From NCBI RefSeq assembly GCF_051192575.1, contig NZ_JBPJSQ010000003.1, positions 248,001 to 312,000 of the forward strand: DNA of 64,000 nt, written 5' to 3'. This document shows positions 24,973 through 32,946 of the stretch, one piece after another. Position numbers and translations under genes: made by a program. The notes beneath the pieces were generated by a model. That model had not been told where the DNA came from and did no database searches. It saw only the letters and a list, made by a program, of their open reading frames with translations. How positions within the stretch are numbered: the stretch's first letter is position 1; every line of letters begins with the position of its first letter. Origin of the DNA: Aestuariimicrobium soli (GTDB lineage: Bacteria > Actinomycetota > Actinomycetes > Propionibacteriales > Propionibacteriaceae).

Positions 24973-25677
24973 ATGAACCCGTGGCTGCATCCGCAAGGGC
25001 CGGCGTCGCCGCTGACGTACTGGCTGAGGCGAGGGTTCGTGGTGGTGGTGCTGGTGGTGCTGGTGGCCGTCGCGGTGAAGGCCTTCGGGCGGGACGGGCA
25101 GTCGTCCGCGCCGATCAGTGCGGTGCAGTCGACGGCGGCCTCGGCGGCGGCCTCGGCGTCGGCTTCGACGGCGTCCTCACCCGCCACGTCGGCATCGTCC
25201 TCCTCGAGTGCATCCCCCTCGACGTCATCGGCGAGCCCGTCAGCCAAACCCACCCCCACACCTACCCCGACGCCGACTCCCACCCCGAAGCCCACGTGCA
25301 CGGTCGCCGATCTTCGGCTCGACCTGCGCGGAGCCCGGCAGGTGCGGTCGGGTCGCACCACCAGCCTGTACGTGCGGGTCATCAACACCGCCGAGGCCGC
25401 CTGTGCGGTGCCGCTGGCGACGACCCCGCTGACCCTGGCGATCACCTCGGGCAGCGACAACATCTGGACGACCCAGCACTGCGCCGCTTGGGCTCCGCAC
25501 GGAACGTTGCGGCTCAAGCCGGGCGAGGAGCGCGTGTTCCCGATCAACTGGACGACGCAGCGCTCACGCAGCGGGTGCGTGCTCGTCGACCAGCGGCTCG
25601 GTGGCGGCACCTACTGGGCGAAGGCGTCGCTCGGAAGCCAGAGCGCGAGCTTCCGCACGGTGCTGTACCTGGCGTGA
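24973..25677 (+). CDS. Membrane-anchored protein with Ser/Thr/Pro linker and beta domain
   Basis: The 234-residue protein has a short cytoplasmic tail, one transmembrane helix (residues of about 20-37), an Ala/Ser-rich linker ending in seven or so TP dipeptides (about residues 50-105), and an extracytoplasmic domain of about 130 residues. The domain looks like an all-beta fold (CTVADLRLDL, LYVRVINTAEAAC) with four Cys that could form two disulfides. The layout recalls DUF4232-type secreted proteins, without firm assignment. The linker is codon-repetitive and may vary in length between strains. Function unknown. Confidence 0.75.
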   Translation: MNPWLHPQGPASPLTYWLRRGFVVVVLVVLVAVAVKAFGRDGQSSAPISAVQSTAASAAASASASTASSPATSASSSSSASPSTSSASPSAKPTPTPTPTPTPTPKPTCTVADLRLDLRGARQVRSGRTTSLYVRVINTAEAACAVPLATTPLTLAITSGSDNIWTTQHCAAWAPHGTLRLKPGEERVFPINWTTQRSRSGCVLVDQRLGGGTYWAKASLGSQSASFRTVLYLA

Positions 25678-25685
25678 GGGCCGGC

Positions 25686-26498
25686 TCACCGTCCCAGTTC
25701 GGTCAGCAGATCCTGTGACAACAGCGCCACGCTCGCAGACACACCAGCTGGGTCCCCGACCAACTCCTCGGCGGCACCAGCCATGCTGGACCCAAGGGCA
25801 TCTGGTCCATCTCCGAAGAGCTGCCGTAGGTGGACGAGCGCCTCGCGGGTCACCGCTTCGCTCACGTGGGTGTGAAGGAGGCTCTCGAGCGACGCGGCCA
25901 ACGTGGGCGTCTCGATGGCCTGAAGCAGTCGGTAGACGTCATGGGCGTCCTTGTTGTCTCGCCTCGATGGGGAATCGACTCGGTCGTGGAGCTTGTGCAG
26001 CTTGGCCACGAGCAGCGCGGCGGGACCGGCAACTGAGACCTCGAACGCCCGCCCGTCCCGACTGGGCTCGAGCGACCCGATGACCATCGGGGAGTTGTCA
26101 ACCATTGACGCCTCGATGCCACGAGCCCTCCTCATCGACCTCCTGCTGTGCGGAGGTACGCGAACGCCTCGTCGTCCCGACCCGGCAAGAGCCTCAGGCA
26201 CCATCAAGTCGACGGGTACTCCTCGAGGTGAGATCCATGACCCGACTGCGCTTCCCCGCGGATCCGGTGTGAACCCGGCGGCGGTCATGGCTCCCTCCAT
26301 GAGGGGGTCGGAGCTCAGCAGACTGGGGTCCACGGCGATGTCGCCATCGGTTGTGAACTCGGCCAGGGCAATCTGGGTCGCGCCAGTGTGCAGGTAGACA
26401 GCCTGCGCCCCGATGACGACGAGTGCGCCGAGGTGTCTCTCCAGCGCTTCCAACGCGTCGAGCAGGCCCATCCTCGCGAGCGTGACTGCGTCAGTCAC
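25686..26498 (-). CDS. AbiEii-like nucleotidyltransferase (putative type IV toxin)
   Basis: The 270-residue protein has a nucleotidyltransferase core: VVIGAQAVYLHTGA followed by TTDGDIAV, equivalent to the G-S/A and D-x-D motifs of AbiEii and related enzymes, then PVDLMVPE for the third acidic residue and a helical C-terminal half with VAKLHKLHDR and DNKDAHDVYRLL. AbiEii-type toxins transfer nucleotides to tRNA or other targets and block growth. The GTG at 26498 overlaps the stop of the upstream gene by 8 bp. The partner encodes an AbiEi_2-like protein, which supports the toxin call. Toxicity is inferred from pairing and fold only. Confidence 0.75.
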   Translation of the reverse strand: MTDAVTLARMGLLDALEALERHLGALVVIGAQAVYLHTGATQIALAEFTTDGDIAVDPSLLSSDPLMEGAMTAAGFTPDPRGSAVGSWISPRGVPVDLMVPEALAGSGRRGVRVPPHSRRSMRRARGIEASMVDNSPMVIGSLEPSRDGRAFEVSVAGPAALLVAKLHKLHDRVDSPSRRDNKDAHDVYRLLQAIETPTLAASLESLLHTHVSEAVTREALVHLRQLFGDGPDALGSSMAGAAEELVGDPAGVSASVALLSQDLLTELGR

Positions 26499-27573
26499 GG
26501 CGCCACTGCGCTTCGTGGGTCTGCAGCCACTGGATCAGGTGGTCGCCTTCCGCGGGCTGCCTGCCCGGGCCGTTGAGCAGGTCGGCTGCCACTTGGGGCG
26601 GCGCCGCAACCGTATGGCCCGCCTGAGATCGAACGGTGTTGACGAACGGCACGTCGTCAGTCGAGCTCGGCTCCAGAAGGATCACGTTGGGCGCCGCGGA
26701 GTTGGCGCGCAGACCCCAGTGCTCGGCGGCCTGCTCGATCGATGCGACGTAAACCTGGGCAACCTTGGCCGGGGCGTAGGTGACCCACTCCTGTGCAGCC
26801 ATCGAGCCTGTGAGGGCAAGGGCGAACGGTGGGTCGTCCGCCAGTTTTCGGAGGAAGGTTTCGACGCCCCGAGGCTCGATGAACGACATGGCGCGGCTCG
26901 TCACGTGGAAGGGCGCGTCGTTGCTCCACTCACGGAGCAGCCGCTCCCAGTCGGTGACGCGATAGCGCGTGGAGTCCTTGGTGACGAGGTCCTCCCGTGA
27001 CAAGTGCTCGAGGACTCGGTAGGTGCCGCCGGTGGAGGCGCCCGAGGCGGTGACCAGCTCGCGCACACTCCAGTCGCGACGGTAGTCCAGCAGTGCGCGA
27101 GTGACTCGCGCTGCTGGCTGTCCCTTCAGCGTTCCGAGTGGGCGACCCCTGCGCCAGGGATCGCGATCCTCGCCCCGGTCCGACATGAACATGGCGGGTT
27201 CATCGATGGCAATGCGGATGTTGCCGGTGGCATCCACGTACGAGACTCCTCGCTCGGCCAGTGCCTCGCGAACTGATGCGTTCAGATACCTGGCGGCGAC
27301 GGCCGGAACGTCGGTGGGGTTCAGTGCGCTGGTTCGGGACGGGTCCGCGATCTGGCCAACGTCACGTCGGTCCAGAGACTGCTTGATCTCGAACACCAGG
27401 CGAGCCCTACGCCCATCCGGGGCTTCGATGGTGAGTGTCAGGTTCGGGAGAGCCGATGCTCGGGCTGGTTCGAGGGTCTCCACGGTCTTCCACGTCTGCG
27501 GAAGACGGGAGCGGACGGAGGCAATGGCTGTTCGTGCGATCTCGGCGGCTGTCGGTGCCTCCCTGCTTGTCAC
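26491..27573 (-). CDS. AbiEi_2-like winged-helix regulator (putative type IV antitoxin)
   Basis: The 360-residue protein has an N-terminal region with a nuclease-like strand pair and E-x-K (LVFEIKQSL), then the hallmark GVSYVDATGNIRIAI of AbiEi_2 proteins, then a winged helix (SVRELVTASGASTGGTYRVLEHL) and a C-terminal domain with a second nucleotidyltransferase-like segment (FALALTGSMAAQEW). Start choice: AAGGAG at 27581-27586 lies 7 nt before the GTG at 27573, better than a TTG at 27615. In AbiE systems the antitoxin represses its own operon and opposes the toxin without binding it. The upstream 160 bp up to disA hold no gene. Confidence 0.72.
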   Translation of the reverse strand: MTSREAPTAAEIARTAIASVRSRLPQTWKTVETLEPARASALPNLTLTIEAPDGRRARLVFEIKQSLDRRDVGQIADPSRTSALNPTDVPAVAARYLNASVREALAERGVSYVDATGNIRIAIDEPAMFMSDRGEDRDPWRRGRPLGTLKGQPAARVTRALLDYRRDWSVRELVTASGASTGGTYRVLEHLSREDLVTKDSTRYRVTDWERLLREWSNDAPFHVTSRAMSFIEPRGVETFLRKLADDPPFALALTGSMAAQEWVTYAPAKVAQVYVASIEQAAEHWGLRANSAAPNVILLEPSSTDDVPFVNTVRSQAGHTVAAPPQVAADLLNGPGRQPAEGDHLIQWLQTHEAQWRRD

Positions 27574-27735
27574 GACGGGGCTCCTTGTCACGACTGGGTC
27601 TGTTCTCGAATCCAAACCTGTTCCGCCGGCGACGGAATGAGTGAATTACCAGAACAGCTTAGCAGGGTGTTCGCACAACGCGCCCTCTCCGTCGGCAGCG
27701 GAGCCAAGTGCTTTTCAGAACAGGGCTGGGTGGGC

Positions 27736-28794
27736 TCAGCTGCGACGGACGTCCTGCAGGGCGCCTTCGGCCATGCGCAGCAGTCCCTCGCGAATCAGGC
27801 GGGCGCGCTGCTCGCCGATGCCGTCGACCTCGAGCAGTTCGGGAATCGTCGCCCCGATCAGGGCCTGCAGTGAGCCGAAATGGTCGATCACCCGGTTGAC
27901 CAGCACCTGCGGCAGGCGAGGGATCGCCGACAACTGCCGGTAGCCGCGCGGGGTGATCGGGCTGTCCAACTGTTCCGAGGTGAAGCCGAACACCCGGGCC
28001 ACCTCGATCACGTCGAAGAGACCGTCGGTGTGCAGACCGCTGAGGCCCGCCCAGCCGAAGGGGGCATCGGACTCCTGCGGGCGGTAGTCCTCGGCGAGGG
28101 CGTCGGCCAGGTCGTCGAGACCCTGGTTTTGCTCCCGCAGTTGCAGTTCCAGCAGTCGTCCCTCAATGCCCAAGGCGGTGACATAGCCGGACAGTTCGGT
28201 GGCAAGCCGGCGCAGCATCGCCAGCCGCTGGGCGACGAGGGTGACGTCGCGCACCGTCACCTCGTCGGCGACCTCGAGCGACGTCAGCTGGGTGGTGAGC
28301 TGGTTGAGGCGCTGGCGGTACGAGGCATGGGCAGACAGCGCCTGGTTGGCGCGGCTGATGATCTGCTCGGGCTTCTCGACGGCGTGGCGCTCGCCCTCGA
28401 GGAACAGGGCGATGGTCGACATCGACGCCGACACGGTGACCACGGGCACCCCAGTCTGCTGGGCCATGCGGTCGGCCGACCGGTGCCGGGTGCCGGTCTC
28501 GGGCGTGGGCAGCGAGCCGTCGGGCACGAAATGCACCCCCGCCCGCACGATGCGGTCGAGGTCGGTCGACATGATGATGCCGCCGTCGAGCTTCGACAGT
28601 TCGCGCAGCGCCTGCGGGGTGAACTCGACGTCGATGTCGAACCCGCCCGAGGAGGCGTTCAGCACCGCCTTGGAGTTGCCGAGCACGATCAGGGCTCCGG
28701 TGCGTCCGTGTAGGATCCGCTCCAACCCGTCGCGCAGTGAGGTGCCGGGGGCGAGCAGGGCCTGGTACTTGCGCAGGCGGGAGTCGTCAGCCAC
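27736..28794 (-). CDS. disA: DNA-integrity scanning diadenylate cyclase
   Basis: The 352-residue protein has the DAC domain (residues 1-145), a helical spine and a C-terminal helix-hairpin-helix DNA-binding module (LLEVDGIGEQRARLIREGL). It makes the second messenger c-di-AMP from two ATP and is inhibited at branched DNA. RHRSA is intact at 103-107, while the usual DGA motif reads DGG at 70-72. The GTG at 28794 is chosen because TACAGT lies exactly 7 nt upstream; an in-frame GTG at 28803 would overlap that box. It overlaps the end of radA, which forms an operon with it. Confidence 0.95.
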   Translation of the reverse strand: MADDSRLRKYQALLAPGTSLRDGLERILHGRTGALIVLGNSKAVLNASSGGFDIDVEFTPQALRELSKLDGGIIMSTDLDRIVRAGVHFVPDGSLPTPETGTRHRSADRMAQQTGVPVVTVSASMSTIALFLEGERHAVEKPEQIISRANQALSAHASYRQRLNQLTTQLTSLEVADEVTVRDVTLVAQRLAMLRRLATELSGYVTALGIEGRLLELQLREQNQGLDDLADALAEDYRPQESDAPFGWAGLSGLHTDGLFDVIEVARVFGFTSEQLDSPITPRGYRQLSAIPRLPQVLVNRVIDHFGSLQALIGATIPELLEVDGIGEQRARLIREGLLRMAEGALQDVRRS

Positions 28795-30229
28795 GGCCAC
28801 CACTGTAGTCGGACGACTCCTGCCGGCCTCGGCGCAGGTCGAGCACCCCGAGAGCGTCGGCGAGGGTGGCGCACTCCACCACCTTCAGCCCGTGCATGCG
28901 CGGAACCCTCTGGCTGGAGTCGCGCGAATTGGCCGGGACGATCGCCAGCTCGAACCCCAACCGGGCGGCCTCGCCGACGCGCCGCTCGAGCCCCGGAACC
29001 CGGCGCAGGTCGCCCGCCAGCCCGATCTCGCCGAGCGCCACCACCCGCTGGGGGAAGTTCCGGTCGACGGCCGCCGACGCCACCGCGATCGCGACCGCCA
29101 GGTCGACCGACGGGTCGCCCACCCGGGCCCCGCCGACGGTCGAGACGTAGACGTCGTGCTGGGCCAGCGGCACCCGGGCCTTGCGTTCCAGCACCGCGAG
29201 AATCATCGCGACCCGCGACGAGTCGATGCCCGAGGTCGTCCGCCGTGGAGAGGTCTGGTAGGGCGACGGCGCTACCAGGGCCTGCACCTCGGCGAGCAGG
29301 GGGCGTCGTCCCTCCATGGTGACCGTCACGCAAGTGCCGGGCACGGGTTCGCTGTGGTGACTGGTGAACAGCCCCGACGGGTCGGAGACCTCGGTGATGC
29401 CGCCCTCGTTCATCTCGAAGCAGCCGACCTCGTCGGCGGGCCCGAAGCGGTTCTTGGTGGCGCGCACCATGCGGAAGCCGGAGTGGCGGTCGCCCTCGAA
29501 GGCCAGCACGACGTCGACCAGGTGTTCCAGCAGGCGCGGACCTGCGATGGCGCCGTCCTTGGTGACGTGCCCGATGATCACCACGGCCATGCCGCGGCGT
29601 TTGGCCACCCGCACGAGTGCGCCCGTGACCTCGCGCACCTGGGTGACTCCGCCGGGGGAGCCGTCGGCCTCGGCGGTGCCGATGGTCTGCACCGAGTCGA
29701 TCACCAGCAGGCTGGGGGAGACTTCCTCGACGTGCCCCAGCACCGTGCCCAGGTCGGTCTCGGCGGCCAGGTACAGATCGTCGGCGAGGGCGTCGGTGCG
29801 GGAGGCGCGCAGGCGCACCTGGGCGGCGGATTCCTCGCCGGTGACGTACAGGGTCGGACGACCGGCCCCCTCACCCTTGGCCTGAACACCGCGCGCCCAC
29901 CGCGCTGCGACCTCGAGCAGCAGCGTCGACTTGCCGACCCCCGGCTCGCCGGCGAGCAGCACCACCACGCCGGGCACGAGGCCGCCGCCGAGCACGCGGT
30001 CGAGCTCACCGATGCCGGTCAGCGAGCGGTTGGCCTGGCCCTCGGGAATCTGCGAGATCGGCACCGCCTTCGTGGCGGGCACGCTGCTGGCGACCTGCTG
30101 CAGCTTCGGTGCGCCGCGTTCGGCGACCGAGCCCCACGTCTGACACTCGCCGCAGCGCCCGACCCAGCGCACGGTCGTCCAGCCGCACTCGGTGCACTGG
30201 TACGCGTCCTGGGTCTTCGCCTTCGCCAT
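28787..30229 (-). CDS. radA: DNA repair protein RadA/Sms
   Basis: The 480-residue protein has the N-terminal C4 zinc finger (Cys12, 15, 26, 29), Walker A GEPGVGKST, the RadA-specific KNRFG motif and a C-terminal Lon-protease-like domain (STVGGARVGDPSVDLAVA). It drives branch migration and strand exchange in recombination, and in Bacillus it controls DisA activity, consistent with the operon. The ATG at 30229 follows TACAGT by 7 nt, which decides against an upstream in-frame start. Confidence 0.96.
   Translation of the reverse strand: MAKAKTQDAYQCTECGWTTVRWVGRCGECQTWGSVAERGAPKLQQVASSVPATKAVPISQIPEGQANRSLTGIGELDRVLGGGLVPGVVVLLAGEPGVGKSTLLLEVAARWARGVQAKGEGAGRPTLYVTGEESAAQVRLRASRTDALADDLYLAAETDLGTVLGHVEEVSPSLLVIDSVQTIGTAEADGSPGGVTQVREVTGALVRVAKRRGMAVVIIGHVTKDGAIAGPRLLEHLVDVVLAFEGDRHSGFRMVRATKNRFGPADEVGCFEMNEGGITEVSDPSGLFTSHHSEPVPGTCVTVTMEGRRPLLAEVQALVAPSPYQTSPRRTTSGIDSSRVAMILAVLERKARVPLAQHDVYVSTVGGARVGDPSVDLAVAIAVASAAVDRNFPQRVVALGEIGLAGDLRRVPGLERRVGEAARLGFELAIVPANSRDSSQRVPRMHGLKVVECATLADALGVLDLRRGRQESSDYSGGRG
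28802..28807 (-). promoter_or_regulatory. Internal -10 element for disA inside the radA 3-prime end
   Basis: TACAGT, identical to the radA box, precedes the disA GTG by 7 nt and encodes the Tyr-Ser of the RadA C-terminus. It would let disA be transcribed without radA. Confidence 0.55.
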
Positions 30230-30236
30230 GCGCCCG

Positions 30237-30242
30237 ACTGTA
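30237..30242 (-). promoter_or_regulatory. -10 element for leaderless radA transcript
   Basis: TACAGT lies 7 nt before the ATG at 30229 with no ribosome binding site between. Confidence 0.62.
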
Positions 30243-30277
30243 GGGGAGGCCTCCGACAAAACCCGCCGACGCCGGGA

Positions 30278-30916
30278 TCAGATGCGGACGGTGCCCTTGC
30301 CGGGAACCTCGAAGTTGACCGCCTGGATGCCGGGCTGGCCGTTCTCCGAGAGGAAGGTGAGGGCAACCCCGTCGAGGTCGTCCCCGATCTCTTCGCCGAC
30401 CCACTCGTCGACGCGATCCTTCGAGCCAGCCAGGTCGAGACCCAGCAGGGTGATGTCGCCCTGCAGTGCGCTCGGACGAACGTCTTCACCCGACTCCCAC
30501 TTCAGGAAGTACGGCAACTGCGGGTCGGCCATCAGCCCCTTGATGCCGATCTGCTGCCACTCCAGCAGCCGACCGTCGGGGAAGTGGCGCGAACCGGGAA
30601 CAGCCTTGCGATCCAGGCGCTGCTCGTAGGGGGCGAGGTCGTCAACACTGATGACCCACCCGAGCCAGCCGCCGCCCATCTCGGAGCGGGCGCGCACGGC
30701 CTGACCGAAGACGGCCTTCTCGGCGGCGGGGTGGTCGAGCACCTCCACCACCTCGAGGTAGCGGCCGCCCGTGAGCGGCAGGATGTTGTTGCGGGTGCCG
30801 AAGCGGGGGTGGAAGCCACCGTCCTTGAACTTCTCACCCAGAAGGTCGCTGAGCTGCTCGACACGGGCCTGCAGGCCCTCCGGTCCGCAGGCAAAGATCA
30901 AGTGGTCGACATGCAT
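30278..30916 (-). CDS. VOC-superfamily glyoxalase-like protein
   Basis: The 212-residue protein starts HVDHLIFACG, the usual first beta-alpha unit of glyoxalase-like (Glyoxalase_3 type) domains, with RFGTRNNILPL and YLEVVEVLD completing the metal-edge strands. The reaction is unknown; members include lactoylglutathione lyase relatives, dioxygenases and resistance proteins. The ATG at 30916 gives the standard family N-terminus and drops an 11-residue upstream extension. It is divergent from the TIM-barrel isomerase gene with about 66 bp between. Confidence 0.8.
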   Translation of the reverse strand: MHVDHLIFACGPEGLQARVEQLSDLLGEKFKDGGFHPRFGTRNNILPLTGGRYLEVVEVLDHPAAEKAVFGQAVRARSEMGGGWLGWVISVDDLAPYEQRLDRKAVPGSRHFPDGRLLEWQQIGIKGLMADPQLPYFLKWESGEDVRPSALQGDITLLGLDLAGSKDRVDEWVGEEIGDDLDGVALTFLSENGQPGIQAVNFEVPGKGTVRI

Positions 30917-30969
30917 GTGTTCATCATGGCCCGATGCTGTGACAATCACGAAACTGAGCGGGGGCCGAG

Positions 30970-30975
30970 TACCGT
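30970..30975 (+). promoter_or_regulatory. -10 element for leaderless TIM-barrel isomerase transcript
   Basis: TACCGT is 7 nt before the GTG at 30983 and fixes that codon as the likely start. Confidence 0.58.
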
Positions 30976-30982
30976 GGTTGCG

Positions 30983-31963
30983 GTGAATGACACCCCAGTC
31001 AGTCCAGATCCGAGCGCGTCGAGGGTGGTGCTGTCGACCACCTCGGTCTATCCCGACGGTGTGCAGGCGGGCTTCGAAGTGGGGGCCGCCCTCGGTTTCG
31101 ACGGCATCGAGTTGATGGTCGGCATCGACCCCCTCGCGGCCGACCTCGACGCTGTCGAACGGCTACGCGACACCCACCAGTTGCCGGTCACGTCGGTGCA
31201 CGCTCCCTGCCTGCTCGTCACCCAGAAGACCTGGGGACGAGACCCCTGGACCAAGCTCGAACGCTCCGGAGAGGCCGCGGCCCGCCTGGGTGCCGGCACC
31301 GTGGTGGTGCACCCGCCCTTCCGGTGGCAGAAGGCGTACGGCAGGGGATTCGTCCGCGGTATCGAGCGGTTGAACCACGCGTTCCCCACCGTCACGTTCG
31401 CGGTCGAGAACATGTACCCGTGGCGGTCGTTCGCGCGTCCGTTCAAGGCGTACCTGCCGGCCTACGACCCCTCGGAACTGCCCTACGACCACCTGGTGCT
31501 CGACTGCTCGCACGCGTCGACGGCCCAGCAGAAGTCGCGCGAACTCGCGGCCGCCTGGGGCGACCGGCTGCACCACCTGCACCTCACCGACGGCGACGGC
31601 TCGATCAAGGACGACCACCTGTTCCCCGGCGAGGGCGACCAGGAGGCACTCGATCTCTTGGGCGACCTGCGCGAGCGCGGGTTCACCGGCGACGTCGTGC
31701 TCGAGGTGAACTCGCGACGGTCCGGGGGGCGTGCCGGACGAGAGGCCCGCCTCGGCGACTCGCTGATCGCGGTGCGGGAGCGGTTGGGGCAGCCGATCTC
31801 GACGACCACGAGCGACGAGACCAGGCATGCGCACGAGGAGGAGCTGACCGCCCCGCACGACCTCGTCGACGGCGATCTGCCCTTCACCGACGGCCCTCAT
31901 TTCGAGGTGCGCAGGCGGGGTTCCCAGCGGGTTCGCAGCGGCTCCGGCAACGTGCAAGACTGA
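30983..31963 (+). CDS. Sugar phosphate isomerase/epimerase-like TIM-barrel protein
   Basis: The 326-residue protein has the AP-endonuclease-2/xylose-isomerase-like barrel: LSTTSVYPDGV, FDGIELMVG, VTSVHAPCLL, AGTVVVHPPF, FAVENMYPW, HLVLDCSHAS, LHHLHLTDGDG and VVLEVNSR give successive strands with the metal-site Glu, Asp, His and Glu. The substrate is unknown; the C-terminal 50 residues are charged and probably disordered. A much longer open frame through the region upstream is antisense to radA and disA and is not part of the gene. Proline dehydrogenase follows after 48 bp. Confidence 0.82.
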   Translation: MNDTPVSPDPSASRVVLSTTSVYPDGVQAGFEVGAALGFDGIELMVGIDPLAADLDAVERLRDTHQLPVTSVHAPCLLVTQKTWGRDPWTKLERSGEAAARLGAGTVVVHPPFRWQKAYGRGFVRGIERLNHAFPTVTFAVENMYPWRSFARPFKAYLPAYDPSELPYDHLVLDCSHASTAQQKSRELAAAWGDRLHHLHLTDGDGSIKDDHLFPGEGDQEALDLLGDLRERGFTGDVVLEVNSRRSGGRAGREARLGDSLIAVRERLGQPISTTTSDETRHAHEEELTAPHDLVDGDLPFTDGPHFEVRRRGSQRVRSGSGNVQD

Positions 31964-32011
31964 CGACGAGAACCGGCTGACAAGGGTGACGCCGGTCGCG
32001 GAGGGAATGCG

Positions 32012-32941
32012 ATGCTGCGACGAAGCCTGCTGCGGGTGGCCAACGATCCTCGCGTGAGGTCGCGTGTCGAGGCCGCCCCCGGAACCGACGAACTGGTGTC
32101 ACGGTTCGTGGCGGGTGAGAACGCGGTGCAGGCCGTGGCGGTCGCGGACGATCTCGTGGGCAAGGGGCTCGTGGTCACCTTCGACCACCTGGGCGAGAAC
32201 GCCACCTCGGAGCAGGCGGCCCAGGAGTGCAGCGACGGCTACCTCGAACTGCTGCGGGCGGTGGCCGATCGTCCGTGGGCAGGCTCGGTCGACGTCTCGG
32301 TGAAGCTGTCGGCGATGGGGCTGCTGCTGGGGCGTGCGGGCGAGGGACTCGCGCACGACTTCACGCGACGCATCTGCGAGGCGGCGACGGCGATCGGGGC
32401 CACGGTCACCATCGACATGGAGGACCACACCACCACCGACGCCACGCTGGCGATCGTGGAGCGGTTGCGCGCGGACTTCCCCTCGACGGGCGCGGTCATC
32501 CAGGCCTACCTGCGGCGCACTGAGTCGGACGCGCGCGAACTGGCGACGGCCGGGTCGCGGGTGCGGCTGTGCAAGGGGGCGTACTCGGAGCCGGCCGGGG
32601 TCGCGTGGCAGGGGCGCCACGAGATCGATCGGGCCTACGTGCGGGCGCTGCGCGTGCTCATGGAGGGTGACGGACACCCGATGGTGGCGACCCATGATCC
32701 GCGGCTGATCGAGATCGCGGCTGCTTTGGCCAAGAAAGTGGGGAGGACGCCGGACTCGTTCGAGTTCCAGATGCTGCACGGCGTTCGTCCGCTCGAACAG
32801 CGCCGGTTGGTCGACATCGGCAACCAGTGCCGCATCTACCTGCCCTACGGCACCGACTGGTACGGCTACTTCACGCGGCGGGTGGCCGAGAAGCCGGCGA
32901 CGGCCTCGTTGTTCGCGCGCCAACTCGTCGGACGACGCTGA
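32012..32941 (+). CDS. Proline dehydrogenase (monofunctional)
   Basis: The 309-residue protein matches the PutA proline-dehydrogenase barrel: VSVKLSAMG, TIDMEDHTTTD, AYLRRTESD, RLCKGAYSEP, MVATHDPRL, FEFQMLHGVRP and YLPYGTDWYGYFTRRVAEKP, the last holding the proline-binding Arg pair. It oxidises proline to pyrroline-5-carboxylate with FAD and feeds electrons to quinone. The ATG at 32012 has GGAGGG upstream. The P5C dehydrogenase is not next to it, unlike fused PutA; proC, the reverse reaction, lies 3.3 kb downstream. Confidence 0.92.
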   Translation: MLRRSLLRVANDPRVRSRVEAAPGTDELVSRFVAGENAVQAVAVADDLVGKGLVVTFDHLGENATSEQAAQECSDGYLELLRAVADRPWAGSVDVSVKLSAMGLLLGRAGEGLAHDFTRRICEAATAIGATVTIDMEDHTTTDATLAIVERLRADFPSTGAVIQAYLRRTESDARELATAGSRVRLCKGAYSEPAGVAWQGRHEIDRAYVRALRVLMEGDGHPMVATHDPRLIEIAAALAKKVGRTPDSFEFQMLHGVRPLEQRRLVDIGNQCRIYLPYGTDWYGYFTRRVAEKPATASLFARQLVGRR

Positions 32942-32946
32942 CGGCC

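Noticed and set aside
25240..25300. A short CCGACGCC/ACCCC repeat, considered as a CRISPR-like or tandem-repeat array.
   Set aside because: It encodes a Thr-Pro linker in frame with no spacers.
27590..27735. Repeated GAACAG/CTGTTC words upstream of the AbiEi-like gene, considered as an SOS or antitoxin operator.
   Set aside because: Spacing is irregular and the words do not form a full dyad or match the LexA consensus.
28199..31963. A 3.7-kb uninterrupted open frame on the plus strand.
   Set aside because: Only the last part (from 30983) is a real gene. The rest is antisense to radA, disA and the VOC gene, and its translation is low-complexity Arg/Ala/Gly-rich with no domain, a usual by-product of high GC.
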